This document shows positions 17,479 to 26,803 of a stretch of DNA of 64,000 nt, piece by piece. Under the pieces are notes generated by a model. The model was not told the origin of the DNA. It saw nothing but the letters and a program-made list of their open reading frames with translations, and made no database searches. The DNA is taken from positions 1,364,001 to 1,428,000 of the forward strand of contig NZ_CP051240.1 in NCBI RefSeq assembly GCF_017794965.1, given 5' to 3'. Made by a program: the position numbers and the translations under genes. Position 1 is the first letter of the stretch; every line of letters starts with the position of its first letter. Origin of the DNA: Alcanivorax sp. (lineage in GTDB: Bacteria; Pseudomonadota; Gammaproteobacteria; Pseudomonadales; Alcanivoracaceae).

Positions 17479-17946
17479 TTATTTTTGCGGTTTTTCACTG
17501 ACCCACAGGTTGATGGTGCCCTCGACAACCACGGTGCCATCATCGCGCATGGCCTTCACGGTGACAGGCAGATCGCCGGGTTGCCAGTCCTCCGGGTTGA
17601 CCTCGGCGGTGGCGGTAATATCGCTGGTCGCCTTGGCGGTGTAATTGACGCTCATGCCCTTGGGGATCCAGCGCAGATGTTTGGGAATTGAGGATTCCGC
17701 CATGGCGCCCATCGCGCATTCCAGGGCGTTACAGATTGCAATCACATGCACGGTCTGGATGTGATTTTCCACCCCTTTACGTTTCTTGAACTTGACCTCA
17801 CAGAAATTGGGTCTCAGTTCAGTCACCACAGGCGTAATCGTGGCGAAGTAGGGGGCCTTGCGGCTGAACATCATGGAAAACAGCTTCCTGCCCGCAGGTA
17901 GTTTCAGGGCTTTCTGGTAGATGTTAAGCAGGTAGTTGTCACTCAT
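17479..17946 (-). CDS. Hotdog-fold DUF4442 domain protein (thioesterase-like)
   Basis: 155 residues matching the DUF4442/PaaI-like hotdog fold: VHVIAICNALECAMGAMAESS forms the central helix and SVNYTAKATSDITATAEV the strands. Such proteins are usually acyl-CoA thioesterases or relatives. The usual catalytic acid cannot be assigned with certainty. It is transcribed towards the rhomboid gene, 137 bases upstream of it, and divergently from the DUF748 gene. Confidence 0.75.
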   Translation of the reverse strand: MSDNYLLNIYQKALKLPAGRKLFSMMFSRKAPYFATITPVVTELRPNFCEVKFKKRKGVENHIQTVHVIAICNALECAMGAMAESSIPKHLRWIPKGMSVNYTAKATSDITATAEVNPEDWQPGDLPVTVKAMRDDGTVVVEGTINLWVSEKPQK

Positions 17947-18088
17947 GTGGGTGGCTCCTGATGGTGCGGTGTATAAAATCAGGGTTATTTTCCACGGCCA
18001 CCGGAACCACGCAATGGGTTTGGGGCGCCAGTGTGCTGCGCAGCTGCTACCATGGCGTCAGGATGTGAACAGGCAAGAGGGATCAAGA

Positions 18089-21025
18089 GTGACAGTGTTG
18101 CAAACATGGAAGCGGATCAGTTGGAAACGCAAGACGCTGGTGATTCTGGCCGGCCTTTATCTGCTGTATGTGCTGTTGGGGTTCCTGGTTGCTCCCGGTC
18201 TGGTGCAGCGCAACGCCGTTGAGATACTGGCGGATCTGACTGGCCGTGAGGTGGTCATCGAGGAAGTGAAGATCAATCCTCTTACCCTGAGTGCCAAGGT
18301 CAATGGGTTCGCCATCAAGGATGAACAGACCGAGGTGCTGGCTGCATTTGAGTCCCTGTATGTGAACTTCCAGCTGTCGTCGCTGTTCCGCTGGACCTGG
18401 TATTTCGATCAGGTTGCTATGGATGGTCTTACCGTCCGTGCCCGCCGTAACCCCGGTTCCGAGTTCAATTTCGATGACATTCTGGCGCATATCGAGGCCC
18501 AGTCGGAGGCGGAACCTGAGCCCGAAACAGATCCCGCTGCGCCTGGCAGTGATGCGGCATTGCCCAGCGTAGCGGTGGGCGAGCTGGTGCTGACCAACGG
18601 CGATTTGCGTTATACCGAAGCCGCTGGCAAGGAGCCCCACGAACTGATCCTGCCGATCGGCTTCGACATCAACAACTTTTCCACGGTGGCCAAGGACAAG
18701 GACGCCAACGATTATGCCATCCGTCTGGAAGGACCGGATGGCGGTGCGTTCGAATGGGCCGGCCACTTTGAATTCAGCCCTTTTGTGGCCAATGGCCGCC
18801 TGCTGGTTGAGCGGGTAGACCTGGTGTCACTGGCCAAGCTCAGCCAGGAACAGGTGCGCTTCACTGTGCCCTCCGGGGAGCTGGACCTGGAGGCGGAATA
18901 TGCGTTTTCCGAGACGCCGGAACCGCGGCTACAGCTTTCCCAGGGGCGTCTGACGCTGCGCAATGTTGCCCTTCAGAAACCGGGGGAAGAGGCTCCCAGT
19001 GTACTGCTGCCGGGTATCGAGGTTTCCGGTATTGGAGTGGATACCCAGGCCCAGACGGTATCCGTGCCGGAGGTCATGGTGAACAAGCCGGAAATCAGTG
19101 CAGTGCTGGAACAGACGGGCGTGGACCTTGCCACCCTGTTCCTGCCCCCGGACGAGGAAAAGGCCGACCAGTTCAAGGAGCAGGTCAAGGAAAAGGCCCA
19201 GCAAGCCGCAGAGCGGATTGTGGAGGCTGAAACGCTCTGGAAAGTGACACTGGATAAGGTGGATGTGAAGGGCAGCACGCTGAAGTTTTCCGACCGTACG
19301 CTGTCTCCGGCGCAAACCGTTGCGCTGACGGAAGGCCAGTTCACCCTGACGAACCTGGTGGTCGGTGAGGAGGCGCCATTTCAGTGGCAGGGGAGTGGCA
19401 AAGTGGCTGGCGAAGGCGCCCTGACCCATTCCGGTGAGGGCAATCTGGCGCCGCTCAATATTTCCAGCAAGGCCAGTGTGACGGGCTTGCCGCTGGCAAC
19501 CTTCTCCCCCTGGCTGGAGCGGGAAATGCCCCTCTCGATCGCTGCGGGAGTGCTCAGTATTGATGCTGATGCCAATGTGGCCGGCGAGGCTCCGGATGTC
19601 ACGGTGGCAGCCAGCGCCAACATGCAGGGGCTGAATCTTCTGGAAAATGGGCAGCCGCTGCTCAAAGCCAACAAGACCCGCTTGCAGGGACTGAATGTGT
19701 CCACTGTCACCCAGCAAGTGCAGATTGATGAAATCGGCCTAACGGGTCTGGATCTGGTGAGCCAGATCGACAGCCAGGGGCGTGATCTGGCTACCCGGCT
19801 GGAGACAGACAATGCCGGTACTGCATCCGGTAGCGGCAGCGCTGGCACTGAGGATGCGGATCCGTGGCAGGTCGGGATCAAGCGGGTGCGTTTTATTGGC
19901 AGTCAGGTGCGCCATGAAGATCTCACGCTGACGCCGAATTTCCGCATTGGGCTATATCAGCTGTCCGGGCTGATATCCAACCTGAACAGCCGCCCGGGTA
20001 GCCGAGCCAATCTGAACATGCAGGCACAGGTCGACCGCTATGCGCCCTTTACGATCAAGGGAGAGATTGCGGCACAGCCGCTTTATTCGGATCTGACCGT
20101 ATCGCTGAAGAATTACGAAATGACCAGCCTGACGCCCTACACCGGGCTGTACCTGGGCTACCAAGTGGAGAAAGGGCAGCTGGGCGTGGAAAGCGGGGTC
20201 AACATCGAGAATAACCTCCTTCAAAGCAAATCCGATATCCGTGCGGACCAGTTCTATCTGGGAGAAAAGGTGGAGAGCGATGAAGCGGTGAAGGTGCCCA
20301 TCAAGCTGGGGCTGTCGGTACTGCGCTCCCGGGCGGGTGAAATTCATTTGCCGGTGACCATGTCCGGGGAATTGGACGATCCCAACTTCAGTGTGGCGGG
20401 CATGATCCTCAAGGTGCTGACCAATATCGTGGTGAAAGCAGCGACTGCGCCGTTCTCGGTGTTGGCAGGGCTGGCCGGTGGCGAGAATCTTGAGAATATT
20501 GCCTTTACGCCAGGTAGTGCCACGGTGGGGCCGGACACCGCGGGTTCTCTCGCCGCACTGGCCAACGTGCTGAATGAAAAAACCGAATTACAGATTGGGT
20601 TGATTGGCACCACCAGCGCCGCGGATCGCCGCGCACTGGCAGAGCAGGTCATTGGTGAAGCGGTGGCCGGCGATGACTGGGCAGGAATCGAGCAGGCCCT
20701 GGAAAACACTTCCCAGCGGCGCAAGTTGAAGCGGCGTTATGAGTCGGTCTCCGAGCAGAAGGTAGAAGCCCTGCTCAACGAACCCCTTCCAGAAGATGAC
20801 GAGGCCGCTGACAAGCAGCTGGCCAGAGCGGCCTGGGATTCACTGTTGGCGCTGGAGGCCGGAGCCATCAGCAAAGACCAACTGATTGAGTTGGCACGGC
20901 TTCGCTCCGAGAATGCCAAGGCACAACTGGTCGGGGAGTTGGGGATCGCCCAGTCACGTATCTACCTGAACGAGTCAACACTGGATGGTGATGTGGCAGG
21001 TTTGACCCTGACCCTGGGTAAATAA
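18089..21025 (+). CDS. DUF748 domain-containing AsmA-like envelope protein
   Basis: About 978 residues. One N-terminal membrane segment (LVILAGLYLLYVLLGFLVAP) is followed by a long periplasmic body with repeating AsmA/DUF748 beta motifs (LTGREVVIEEVKINPLTLSA, FALDEAE-like strands). Near the end is the typical DUF748 OmpA-like strand IAFTPGSATVGPDTAGSLAAL. AsmA-like proteins are thought to help phospholipid transport or outer membrane homeostasis. The start is GTG 18089 with GAGGGA upstream; the frame stays open upstream to 17936 without a better start. The methyltransferase-like gene follows after one base. Confidence 0.8.
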   Translation: MTVLQTWKRISWKRKTLVILAGLYLLYVLLGFLVAPGLVQRNAVEILADLTGREVVIEEVKINPLTLSAKVNGFAIKDEQTEVLAAFESLYVNFQLSSLFRWTWYFDQVAMDGLTVRARRNPGSEFNFDDILAHIEAQSEAEPEPETDPAAPGSDAALPSVAVGELVLTNGDLRYTEAAGKEPHELILPIGFDINNFSTVAKDKDANDYAIRLEGPDGGAFEWAGHFEFSPFVANGRLLVERVDLVSLAKLSQEQVRFTVPSGELDLEAEYAFSETPEPRLQLSQGRLTLRNVALQKPGEEAPSVLLPGIEVSGIGVDTQAQTVSVPEVMVNKPEISAVLEQTGVDLATLFLPPDEEKADQFKEQVKEKAQQAAERIVEAETLWKVTLDKVDVKGSTLKFSDRTLSPAQTVALTEGQFTLTNLVVGEEAPFQWQGSGKVAGEGALTHSGEGNLAPLNISSKASVTGLPLATFSPWLEREMPLSIAAGVLSIDADANVAGEAPDVTVAASANMQGLNLLENGQPLLKANKTRLQGLNVSTVTQQVQIDEIGLTGLDLVSQIDSQGRDLATRLETDNAGTASGSGSAGTEDADPWQVGIKRVRFIGSQVRHEDLTLTPNFRIGLYQLSGLISNLNSRPGSRANLNMQAQVDRYAPFTIKGEIAAQPLYSDLTVSLKNYEMTSLTPYTGLYLGYQVEKGQLGVESGVNIENNLLQSKSDIRADQFYLGEKVESDEAVKVPIKLGLSVLRSRAGEIHLPVTMSGELDDPNFSVAGMILKVLTNIVVKAATAPFSVLAGLAGGENLENIAFTPGSATVGPDTAGSLAALANVLNEKTELQIGLIGTTSAADRRALAEQVIGEAVAGDDWAGIEQALENTSQRRKLKRRYESVSEQKVEALLNEPLPEDDEAADKQLARAAWDSLLALEAGAISKDQLIELARLRSENAKAQLVGELGIAQSRIYLNESTLDGDVAGLTLTLGK

Positions 21026-21026
21026 T

Positions 21027-21773
21027 ATGGCCGTTGTGTGGAGTGCAGACCGGGACGGTGTGCGCTATGAAGTCCACCGCAAGGGAAAGAAACTGGAGCT
21101 GTACGCCAATGGCGTACAGCACTCGGAATTTCACCCCGGGCGTCTGCTCACTGGCAGCGTATGGGACCTGCTGTGGTTGCCCGCCCTGTTGCAGGACCCG
21201 GGGCGATATCGCCGAGTATTGGTGCTGGGGTTGGGTGGCGGCTCGCTGGTCCCGCCTATCCGCACCCTGCTGAACCCGGATACCTTTGTGGCCGTTGAAC
21301 TGGATGCGCCCCATCTGGAAGTGGCCAGGGACGTGTTCGGGGTTGCTGCCATGGGGGTGGACACCCAGCTTGCGGATGCCTGTCAGTGGCTTTCAGAGTA
21401 TCAGGGCCCCCCTTTTGATCTGATCATCGAAGACCTGTTTTCCCCCAGTAACCAACAGGTCACCCGCGCCGTGCCGGCGACCCTGGAATGGCAGCGGCAG
21501 CTGGCCAGCCATGTGTCCGAACAAGGCATGTTGGTGATGAACTTTGGCGATTGGCCGGAATACCGGGACAGTGCGCTGTCCAGCGATGCGCCCATGGCAG
21601 GGTTTGCCAGCCGCTTTCGTCTGTCTTGCAGCGACTGCCACAACGCGGTGATCGCTTTCTCCCGTACCGAGGCTCGCAGCATTCAGCTGCGCCGGCGACT
21701 GGCTGGCATTCCCGAATTGAACAGTCGCGATGCCCGCGGGCGACTGGACTATCACATCCGCCAGCTTGACTAG
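21027..21773 (+). CDS. Spermidine synthase-like methyltransferase-fold protein
   Basis: 248 residues with a Rossmann methyltransferase core: VLVLGLGGGSLVPPI (SAM/dcSAM loop), FVAVELDAPHLEVAR, and IIEDLF as the late acidic motif. It resembles spermidine synthase-like proteins of unassigned substrate rather than true SpeE, because it is short at the N-terminus and lacks the full polyamine-site motifs. It begins one base after the DUF748 stop, so the two are cotranscribed. Confidence 0.75.
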   Translation: MAVVWSADRDGVRYEVHRKGKKLELYANGVQHSEFHPGRLLTGSVWDLLWLPALLQDPGRYRRVLVLGLGGGSLVPPIRTLLNPDTFVAVELDAPHLEVARDVFGVAAMGVDTQLADACQWLSEYQGPPFDLIIEDLFSPSNQQVTRAVPATLEWQRQLASHVSEQGMLVMNFGDWPEYRDSALSSDAPMAGFASRFRLSCSDCHNAVIAFSRTEARSIQLRRRLAGIPELNSRDARGRLDYHIRQLD

Positions 21774-21776
21774 GAA

Positions 21777-21804
21777 AGCTGCGAGCTTTGAGCCGCGAGC
21801 TACG
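21777..21804. repeat. Heptad array B (AGCTNCG class, 4 units)
   Basis: Units AGCTGCG, AGCTTTG, AGCCGCG and AGCTACG begin three bases after the stop codon at 21773. It faces array B' 36 bases away. The outermost and innermost units of the two arrays are complementary while the middle units differ. Confidence 0.75.
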
Positions 21805-21840
21805 AGGAAATTCAAAAGCGAAAAGCTTTAGGGGTTTTTC

Positions 21841-21868
21841 TCGTAGCTCACAGCTGATAGCTCGCAGC
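21841..21868. repeat. Heptad array B' (inverted mate, 4 units)
   Basis: Units TCGTAGC, TCACAGC, TGATAGC and TCGCAGC, ending four bases before the stop of the convergent slt gene. With array B it can form one long imperfect stem, possibly a two-way terminator. Confidence 0.75.
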
Positions 21869-21872
21869 TGGT

Positions 21873-23786
21873 TTACTCCAGCATGGACAGTGAGTAGAGG
21901 CTATCGCTTTCCTTGTCACTGATCAGCTGTGCGGTGCGCGGCTGATCGTCGTGCAGGCCGATGAATAACACCCGATAAGTGAGCACGGCCTGAACATAAT
22001 CCCGGGTTTCCCGGAAAGGGATCGATTCAATCCAGACATCCGCAGGCACGCCCTTGTCATCTTCGTCCTCCAGCCAGTTGTCAATCCGGTGTGGGCCGGC
22101 GTTGTAGGCGGCCAGCGCCAGCAGGCGATTGCCGTTGAACTGTTCAAGCAGTTCAGCCAGGTAGCGGCTGCCCAGCCCGATATTCACATTCTGGTCAAAC
22201 AGCATGGCTTGGTTTGGCCGCTGCTGGCCGTGGTCCCGGGCCACCTTGCGGGCGGTGGCGGGCATCAATTGCATCAGGCCACTGGCGCCAACGTGGGACC
22301 GGGCGCGAGGATTGAAGGCGCTTTCCCGGCGGGATACCGACATGGCCAGCCACGGATCAATATCATTTTCCCGTGCTTCTTTTTCGAACTGGCTGCGGTA
22401 GGCCGGCGGGAAACGCCAGGCCAGTGTATTCCACGACTTGGACTGGATAGAGGCTTCCACCGCAAGGCTGTACCACTGTTTTTTGAGAGCGTATTCGGCA
22501 AGCGCCCGTTGTTGCTCCCGGTCGCTGTGCCAGAGTAGCCACAGCCACTCCCGGTGGGCGGCACTGTCTTCTTCCATGTCCTGCAGCAGCTTCACTCGCT
22601 GCACCGCTGCGGGGGCTTCGAACGCAATGCTGCTCGTATAGGGCTCGTTGGAAAACCGGTAGGGCTCGCCCAGGCGGTCGGCGGCCATGAACGCAAAAAA
22701 GTTTCGTCCCTGGGCCGCCTGCTGAAACAGTTCCCGGGCCCGGTCTTCCGAGCCTGTCACTTCCAGTGAGCGGGCCAGCCAGTACTGCCAGCGGGATTCG
22801 GCTTGTTCATCGGCAGGCAGCTTGCCGATCCAGTGGGCAGCGGCTTCCCAGTCCTGTTCAATCACCGCGCGACGGGCTCGCTGGCTCAGCAGCTCCACAT
22901 CGCTGTGGGTTTCCAGCCAGCTATCCAGCCAGGATCGATTTTCTTCAATGCCACGAATGGTGGAATACCAGGCAAGCCGGCGCCCCAGGGTTTGCCGTGC
23001 GTCTTCATCCTCTATCCGTGAGGGCTGTTTCTCGAACCACTGTCGGGCGGCTACCGTATCAGTGTAGATCCAGCGGTAAAAACCGGCTTCCCGTAGTGCC
23101 GCCTGCTGTGATGCGGGCAGGTTGTCGGGGAGGGCATCCAGTTCTGTGGGCGTGCGATAGAGTTTTTTCAGCCAGTCCCCTGCGGTTTCAAACTCACTGT
23201 CCTCCAGTGCGCGATCCAGATAGCGCATCAGGCTGTAATTGCCTGCTTCAAAGGCGAGACGCTGACGCTGCCAAATGCTCTGCGCATCAATGACATTGGC
23301 GTCGCGGGCGGCGTCGAACAAGGGGTCACAGGCGCCCGGACGGGAGCTGCCGTGGGCCCACAGGCGGGCGGCTTCCTGCAGTGCGCTGTCATCGCCAGTG
23401 GCGAGTCTGGCCCGGTAGTAGTAGCACTGCAGAACGGCGGCGCGGGGTGGCGTATCGCTGACTGCCAGCAGTGCATCCCAGCGCTTTGCCTTGCCATAGG
23501 CAACGATGGCCAGTTCCCGGATGTCGTCGGGCAGGGGAGAGTCGTTGTAGGTGTCTGCATAGGCGAGGATCTTCTCTGCAGGCAGCTGGGGCAAGGCGGC
23601 GCGCAGACGGTGGAACTGCAGATACTCTGCCAGCGGATGATTATCATCCAGTTCGGTTTCGAGCCGGGACAGGGTTTCCCAGTCATTATTGCGGGCGGCA
23701 TCCAGTGCCCGGTGGAATGTGCTTGTCTCGGCCGTGGCCAGTGTGGCCAGCAGGCAACAGGCAATCAGTACTGCGGCGCGAACCAT
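21873..23786 (-). CDS. slt: Soluble lytic murein transglycosylase
   Basis: About 637 residues, the length of Slt70-class enzymes. A signal peptide (VRAAVLIACCLLATLATA) is followed by a long superhelical U/L domain and a C-terminal goose-lysozyme-like domain with catalytic Glu488 in SRRESAFNP, then GASGLMQLMPATA, NVNIGLGSRYLAELL and ALAAYNAGP. The enzyme cuts the MurNAc-GlcNAc bond to give 1,6-anhydro muropeptides in the periplasm. ATG at 23786 is preceded by GGAGG at five bases and is preferred to the longer reading. It is divergent from rsmC. Confidence 0.93.
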   Translation of the reverse strand: MVRAAVLIACCLLATLATAETSTFHRALDAARNNDWETLSRLETELDDNHPLAEYLQFHRLRAALPQLPAEKILAYADTYNDSPLPDDIRELAIVAYGKAKRWDALLAVSDTPPRAAVLQCYYYRARLATGDDSALQEAARLWAHGSSRPGACDPLFDAARDANVIDAQSIWQRQRLAFEAGNYSLMRYLDRALEDSEFETAGDWLKKLYRTPTELDALPDNLPASQQAALREAGFYRWIYTDTVAARQWFEKQPSRIEDEDARQTLGRRLAWYSTIRGIEENRSWLDSWLETHSDVELLSQRARRAVIEQDWEAAAHWIGKLPADEQAESRWQYWLARSLEVTGSEDRARELFQQAAQGRNFFAFMAADRLGEPYRFSNEPYTSSIAFEAPAAVQRVKLLQDMEEDSAAHREWLWLLWHSDREQQRALAEYALKKQWYSLAVEASIQSKSWNTLAWRFPPAYRSQFEKEARENDIDPWLAMSVSRRESAFNPRARSHVGASGLMQLMPATARKVARDHGQQRPNQAMLFDQNVNIGLGSRYLAELLEQFNGNRLLALAAYNAGPHRIDNWLEDEDDKGVPADVWIESIPFRETRDYVQAVLTYRVLFIGLHDDQPRTAQLISDKESDSLYSLSMLE

Positions 23787-23994
23787 CTGAGCCTCCATGT
23801 CAGTCGCCAATCGTGGGCAGGTTTCGTCTGATTCTACCGGCTGGAATCGTCACAGGGATGGGGATTATGTAAAACTTTCCCGAAAGTCACCTAACAAGCC
23901 ATCGCGATCACCACAGGGCTGGGGTCGCGGGGGGACTGCGGTATACTGCCAGCTTAGCCTCCGGGCTATTCTTCTGACTTTTATATGGATCGAA

Positions 23995-24969
23995 ATGGAA
24001 AACACCACGCAAATATTGCTGCGTCAGCGCGAGGCCATGAGCGGGCGCAACGTGCTGGTTGTCGACGCCAATGACAGTGCACTGACCTCGCTGGATGTGG
24101 ATGCGCAAATTCATGTGCATGCAGATGACTACGCCATTGGGGCCCAGCAGTGGTCTCCGGCGCCTTCCATACCTGAAGGGGTGAATCTACTGGTTCTGCC
24201 ACTGCCGAAATCCGGAGACCGATTACGTTTTTTGCTCAACTGGTTGGCAGGCAAGATCGAGCAGCCGGTAGAAATCTGGCTCACCGGCCCGGCCAAGGGT
24301 GGCATAAAAGGGGCACTCAAGCATTTCGATCATCATGTGGAGCATCGTGAGCTGGTGGACAGCGCACGGCACTGCAAACTCTACAGTGGAATGTTGCAGC
24401 CCGGGGCGTCCCAGAATCTCTCCGCCTGGGGAGAAGTGATAGCGGTGGACTTGCTTGAGGCAGAGAGTTATCCGGGGGTGTTCAGTCACGGGCGTCTGGA
24501 CGAGGGGTCCCGACTGCTGCTCGATGCCATGGCAAATCATAATCTGCCCAAACCCGGCAAGGTGGTTGATGTGGGTTGCGGGGCGGGGGTGTTGAGTATC
24601 GTACTGGCGCGGCAGGGCTGGCAGGTGCAGGCCATGGATGTGAGTGCGACAGCAGTGGCGGCCTGCAAGGCGAGCCTGGAACGTAATGACCTGCAGGGGC
24701 AGGTGTGTGGGGGCGATCTGTTTTCCCCGGTGTCCAGCAAGGTGGACATGATTGTCACCAACCCGCCGTTTCATGAACGTCGCCAGCGGACTACCGACAT
24801 CAGCCGCCGGTTGATTCAGGAGGCGCCCCAGCACCTCAAGGACGGCGGTGAAATGTGGCTGGTTGCCAATCGGGAATTACCCTATGTGCAGTGGCTGGAT
24901 GAGGCTTTCCAGCATGTGCAGGTGGCGGCGGAAACCAATCGCTTCCGGGTGTATCGGGCGGTGGTCTAG
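23995..24969 (+). CDS. rsmC: 16S rRNA (guanine-N2)-methyltransferase RsmC
   Basis: 324 residues with the two-domain layout of RsmC/RlmG: a degenerate N-terminal methyltransferase-like domain (1-160) and a catalytic C-terminal one with VVDVGCGAGVLSIVLA, AMDVSATAV and the N2-guanine motif NPPFHE. It methylates G1207 of 16S rRNA in E. coli. ATG 23995 is chosen because the upstream frame to 23797 has no homology. A TATACT box lies at 23942-23947. Confidence 0.88.
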   Translation: MENTTQILLRQREAMSGRNVLVVDANDSALTSLDVDAQIHVHADDYAIGAQQWSPAPSIPEGVNLLVLPLPKSGDRLRFLLNWLAGKIEQPVEIWLTGPAKGGIKGALKHFDHHVEHRELVDSARHCKLYSGMLQPGASQNLSAWGEVIAVDLLEAESYPGVFSHGRLDEGSRLLLDAMANHNLPKPGKVVDVGCGAGVLSIVLARQGWQVQAMDVSATAVAACKASLERNDLQGQVCGGDLFSPVSSKVDMIVTNPPFHERRQRTTDISRRLIQEAPQHLKDGGEMWLVANRELPYVQWLDEAFQHVQVAAETNRFRVYRAVV

Positions 24970-25000
24970 CGACGGAAGGAAGCCGGTTACGTTCCTTGGT

Positions 25001-25028
25001 GTCAGACGTCCGACCTCAGACGTCTGAC
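25001..25028. repeat. Heptad array C (GTCNGAC class, 4 units)
   Basis: Units GTCAGAC, GTCCGAC, CTCAGAC and GTCTGAC; the ends are inverted repeats. It sits in the 69-base gap between the convergent rsmC and epimerase genes, where it could end both transcripts. Same class as 5201-5228. Confidence 0.75.
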
Positions 25029-25038
25029 ATTATCCTCG

Positions 25039-26019
25039 CTACAACAGGTTCTCTCGTGCCATCCAGGTAATGCAGTTTTCCAGCATGGTGGCCAGGGGGA
25101 TCTTGTCATTGAAATCCAGTTGCGCCACCGCCTTGCTGCTGTCGGCATGCACCCGGTGGGTGATTAGCGCCACCTTTTCCGGTGTCAGCCGAGGCTCATT
25201 ACCCGTGAACAGGCTGCCGATGGGGGACAGCTGCCCGGCCAGGCGCAGCACGAAGGGCGGCACGGTTTTGTTGGGTACCTTGCGGTCCAGTTGGCGGGCA
25301 ATGGTCTGAACCAGTTCCAGAAAACTTGCTTCAATGCCGGCGAGAATATAGCGCTCTCCGCAGATGCCTTTCTCAAAGGCGGTCAGATGTGCGCGGGCCA
25401 CTTCTTCCACAGCACAGAAGTTTCCTCCTCCCGGTGGCACCCCGGGCAGCTTGCCGTCGTTGATCAGCTTGATCATCTGGGACCAGTTATGGGTGTCACC
25501 GGCGCCAATGATGCCGCAGGGGTTGAGAATCACCGCATCCAGCCCCTGACGGATACCGTTCTCCACTTCCTGTTCTGCCAGATACTTGGTGCGGTTGTAG
25601 CTGATCCAGTCGTTGGCGGCATTAGAGGGGGTCAGCTCGTTAATGGGGGCATCCTGTATGCCCCAGGCGGAGATCGATGAGGTATGAATGAAGCGCCCGG
25701 CCACATTCTTCTGGGCGGCACTGACCATGGCCCGTGTGCCCATGACATTATCCGTGTACTGCTGGGCATTGCCGCGTCGCCACATGCTGGTGTTGCCGGC
25801 TACATGGAACACGGCGTCAGGGGCGGGAGGCATCACCAGGGTCAGTTCGGTGGCGTTGTCCAGCGGTGCCTGGACCACCGAGACTCCTTTGGCCTGAAGC
25901 TGTGAGGCATCACTGCGCGGGCGAATCACGGCGGTGACATCCCAGCCCTTTGCGAGCAGCTGATCCACGATATGCCCGCCCAGGAACCCGCGGGCGCCAC
26001 TGACAAATGCCGTTGGCAT
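25039..26019 (-). CDS. NAD-dependent epimerase/dehydratase family protein
   Basis: An extended SDR of 326 residues. The NAD(P) loop is SGARGFLGGHIV, the active-site Tyr-Lys is in ISYNRTKYLAEQEV, and a 3-beta-HSD/dihydroflavonol reductase-like core is present (GVPPGGGNFCAVEEVARAH). The substrate is not assigned; relatives act on sterols, flavonoids or aldehydes. A GAGGAGAG ribosome site precedes the ATG. It is alone between array C and the tRNA gene. Confidence 0.85.
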   Translation of the reverse strand: MPTAFVSGARGFLGGHIVDQLLAKGWDVTAVIRPRSDASQLQAKGVSVVQAPLDNATELTLVMPPAPDAVFHVAGNTSMWRRGNAQQYTDNVMGTRAMVSAAQKNVAGRFIHTSSISAWGIQDAPINELTPSNAANDWISYNRTKYLAEQEVENGIRQGLDAVILNPCGIIGAGDTHNWSQMIKLINDGKLPGVPPGGGNFCAVEEVARAHLTAFEKGICGERYILAGIEASFLELVQTIARQLDRKVPNKTVPPFVLRLAGQLSPIGSLFTGNEPRLTPEKVALITHRVHADSSKAVAQLDFNDKIPLATMLENCITWMARENLL

Positions 26020-26135
26020 GATGCTCTCCTCGTTGCATTAACTCCATCAGTGTACCGAGAAGCGCAGACGGGTAAATAAAGATCTGATCGGACTGGCCAA
26101 GGTGCAGGGTTTTGTCTATATTGCCGTTTCGTGAT

Positions 26136-26209
26136 GCGGGTGTAGTTCAATGGTAGAACGGCAGCTTCCCAAGCTGCATACGAGAGTTCGATTCTCTTCA
26201 CCCGCTCCA
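26136..26209 (+). tRNA. tRNA-Gly (anticodon CCC)
   Basis: A 74-base cloverleaf. The acceptor arm pairs GCGGGTG with CACCCGC, the T arm is GAGAG-TTCGATT-CTCTT, and the anticodon arm is GCAGC-TTCCCAA-GCTGC, giving anticodon CCC, which reads GGG. The discriminator base is T and CCA is encoded. The D arm is the short glycine type. Confidence 0.95.
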
Positions 26210-26217
26210 GCTATGAC

Positions 26218-26239
26218 AAGGCCGCCCCCGGGCGGCCTT
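26218..26239 (+). terminator. Terminator after tRNA-Gly
   Basis: AAGGCCGCC and GGCGGCCTT form a strong stem over CCCG, starting nine bases past the tRNA. The T tract is short (TTGTG). Confidence 0.6.
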
Positions 26240-26313
26240 GTGCGTTGTGGGTAACCCCCGGAACTGTGGCAAAGTCCGTTGCATCTTTCCCCCAACCCCC
26301 GGACACTTCGTCC

Positions 26314-26784
26314 ATGGAACTGATTATCAACCTGTCCGACCAGTCTCTCGAACTGCGCGGTGAACATACGGAACGCTTTGCCATTTCCTCTGCCTGTAAT
26401 GGTGCCGGTGAGGCCATGGGATCCGAATCCACCCCCCGGGGACGCCATGTGGTGCGTGCCCGTTTCGGTGCCGGCCTGCCACAGGGGGCGGTGCTCTCCG
26501 GGCGAAAGTTCTCAGGAGAGATTCACGATGCGGCGCTGGCCGAGCAATATCCCGAGCGGGACTGGGTGCTCACCCGTATTCTCTGGCTGGGAGGGTTGGA
26601 TGCCGGCCGGAATCTGGGCGGGGACGTGGATAGTTTCCGGCGCTTTATCTATATTCACGGCACACCAGACAGTGAGCCCATGGGCCGCCCGGCGTCCCAT
26701 GGCTGCATCCGTATGCGTAATGCGGAGCTCATTCGTCTTTTTGACCAGGTACCGGTGGGTACGCTGGTGACAATCACCGAATAA
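26314..26784 (+). CDS. L,D-transpeptidase family protein (YkuD domain)
   Basis: 156 residues made almost entirely of a YkuD domain: an N-terminal strand (MELIINLSDQSLELR), IYIHGTPDSE, and the catalytic motif SHGCIRMRN with Cys131. No signal peptide is visible, so export is doubtful and the protein may be cytosolic or use an unseen start. The family makes 3-3 peptidoglycan cross-links or attaches lipoprotein. No good ribosome site was found. nagZ follows after 19 bases, suggesting joint transcription for cell-wall work. Confidence 0.82.
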   Translation: MELIINLSDQSLELRGEHTERFAISSACNGAGEAMGSESTPRGRHVVRARFGAGLPQGAVLSGRKFSGEIHDAALAEQYPERDWVLTRILWLGGLDAGRNLGGDVDSFRRFIYIHGTPDSEPMGRPASHGCIRMRNAELIRLFDQVPVGTLVTITE

Positions 26785-26803
26785 TTGTCTCTTCAGGGTA
26801 GTC

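Noticed and set aside
17936..18088. Upstream extension of the DUF748 frame
   Set aside because: The added residues have no homology and would overlap the divergent hotdog start; GTG 18089 gives a normal membrane anchor.
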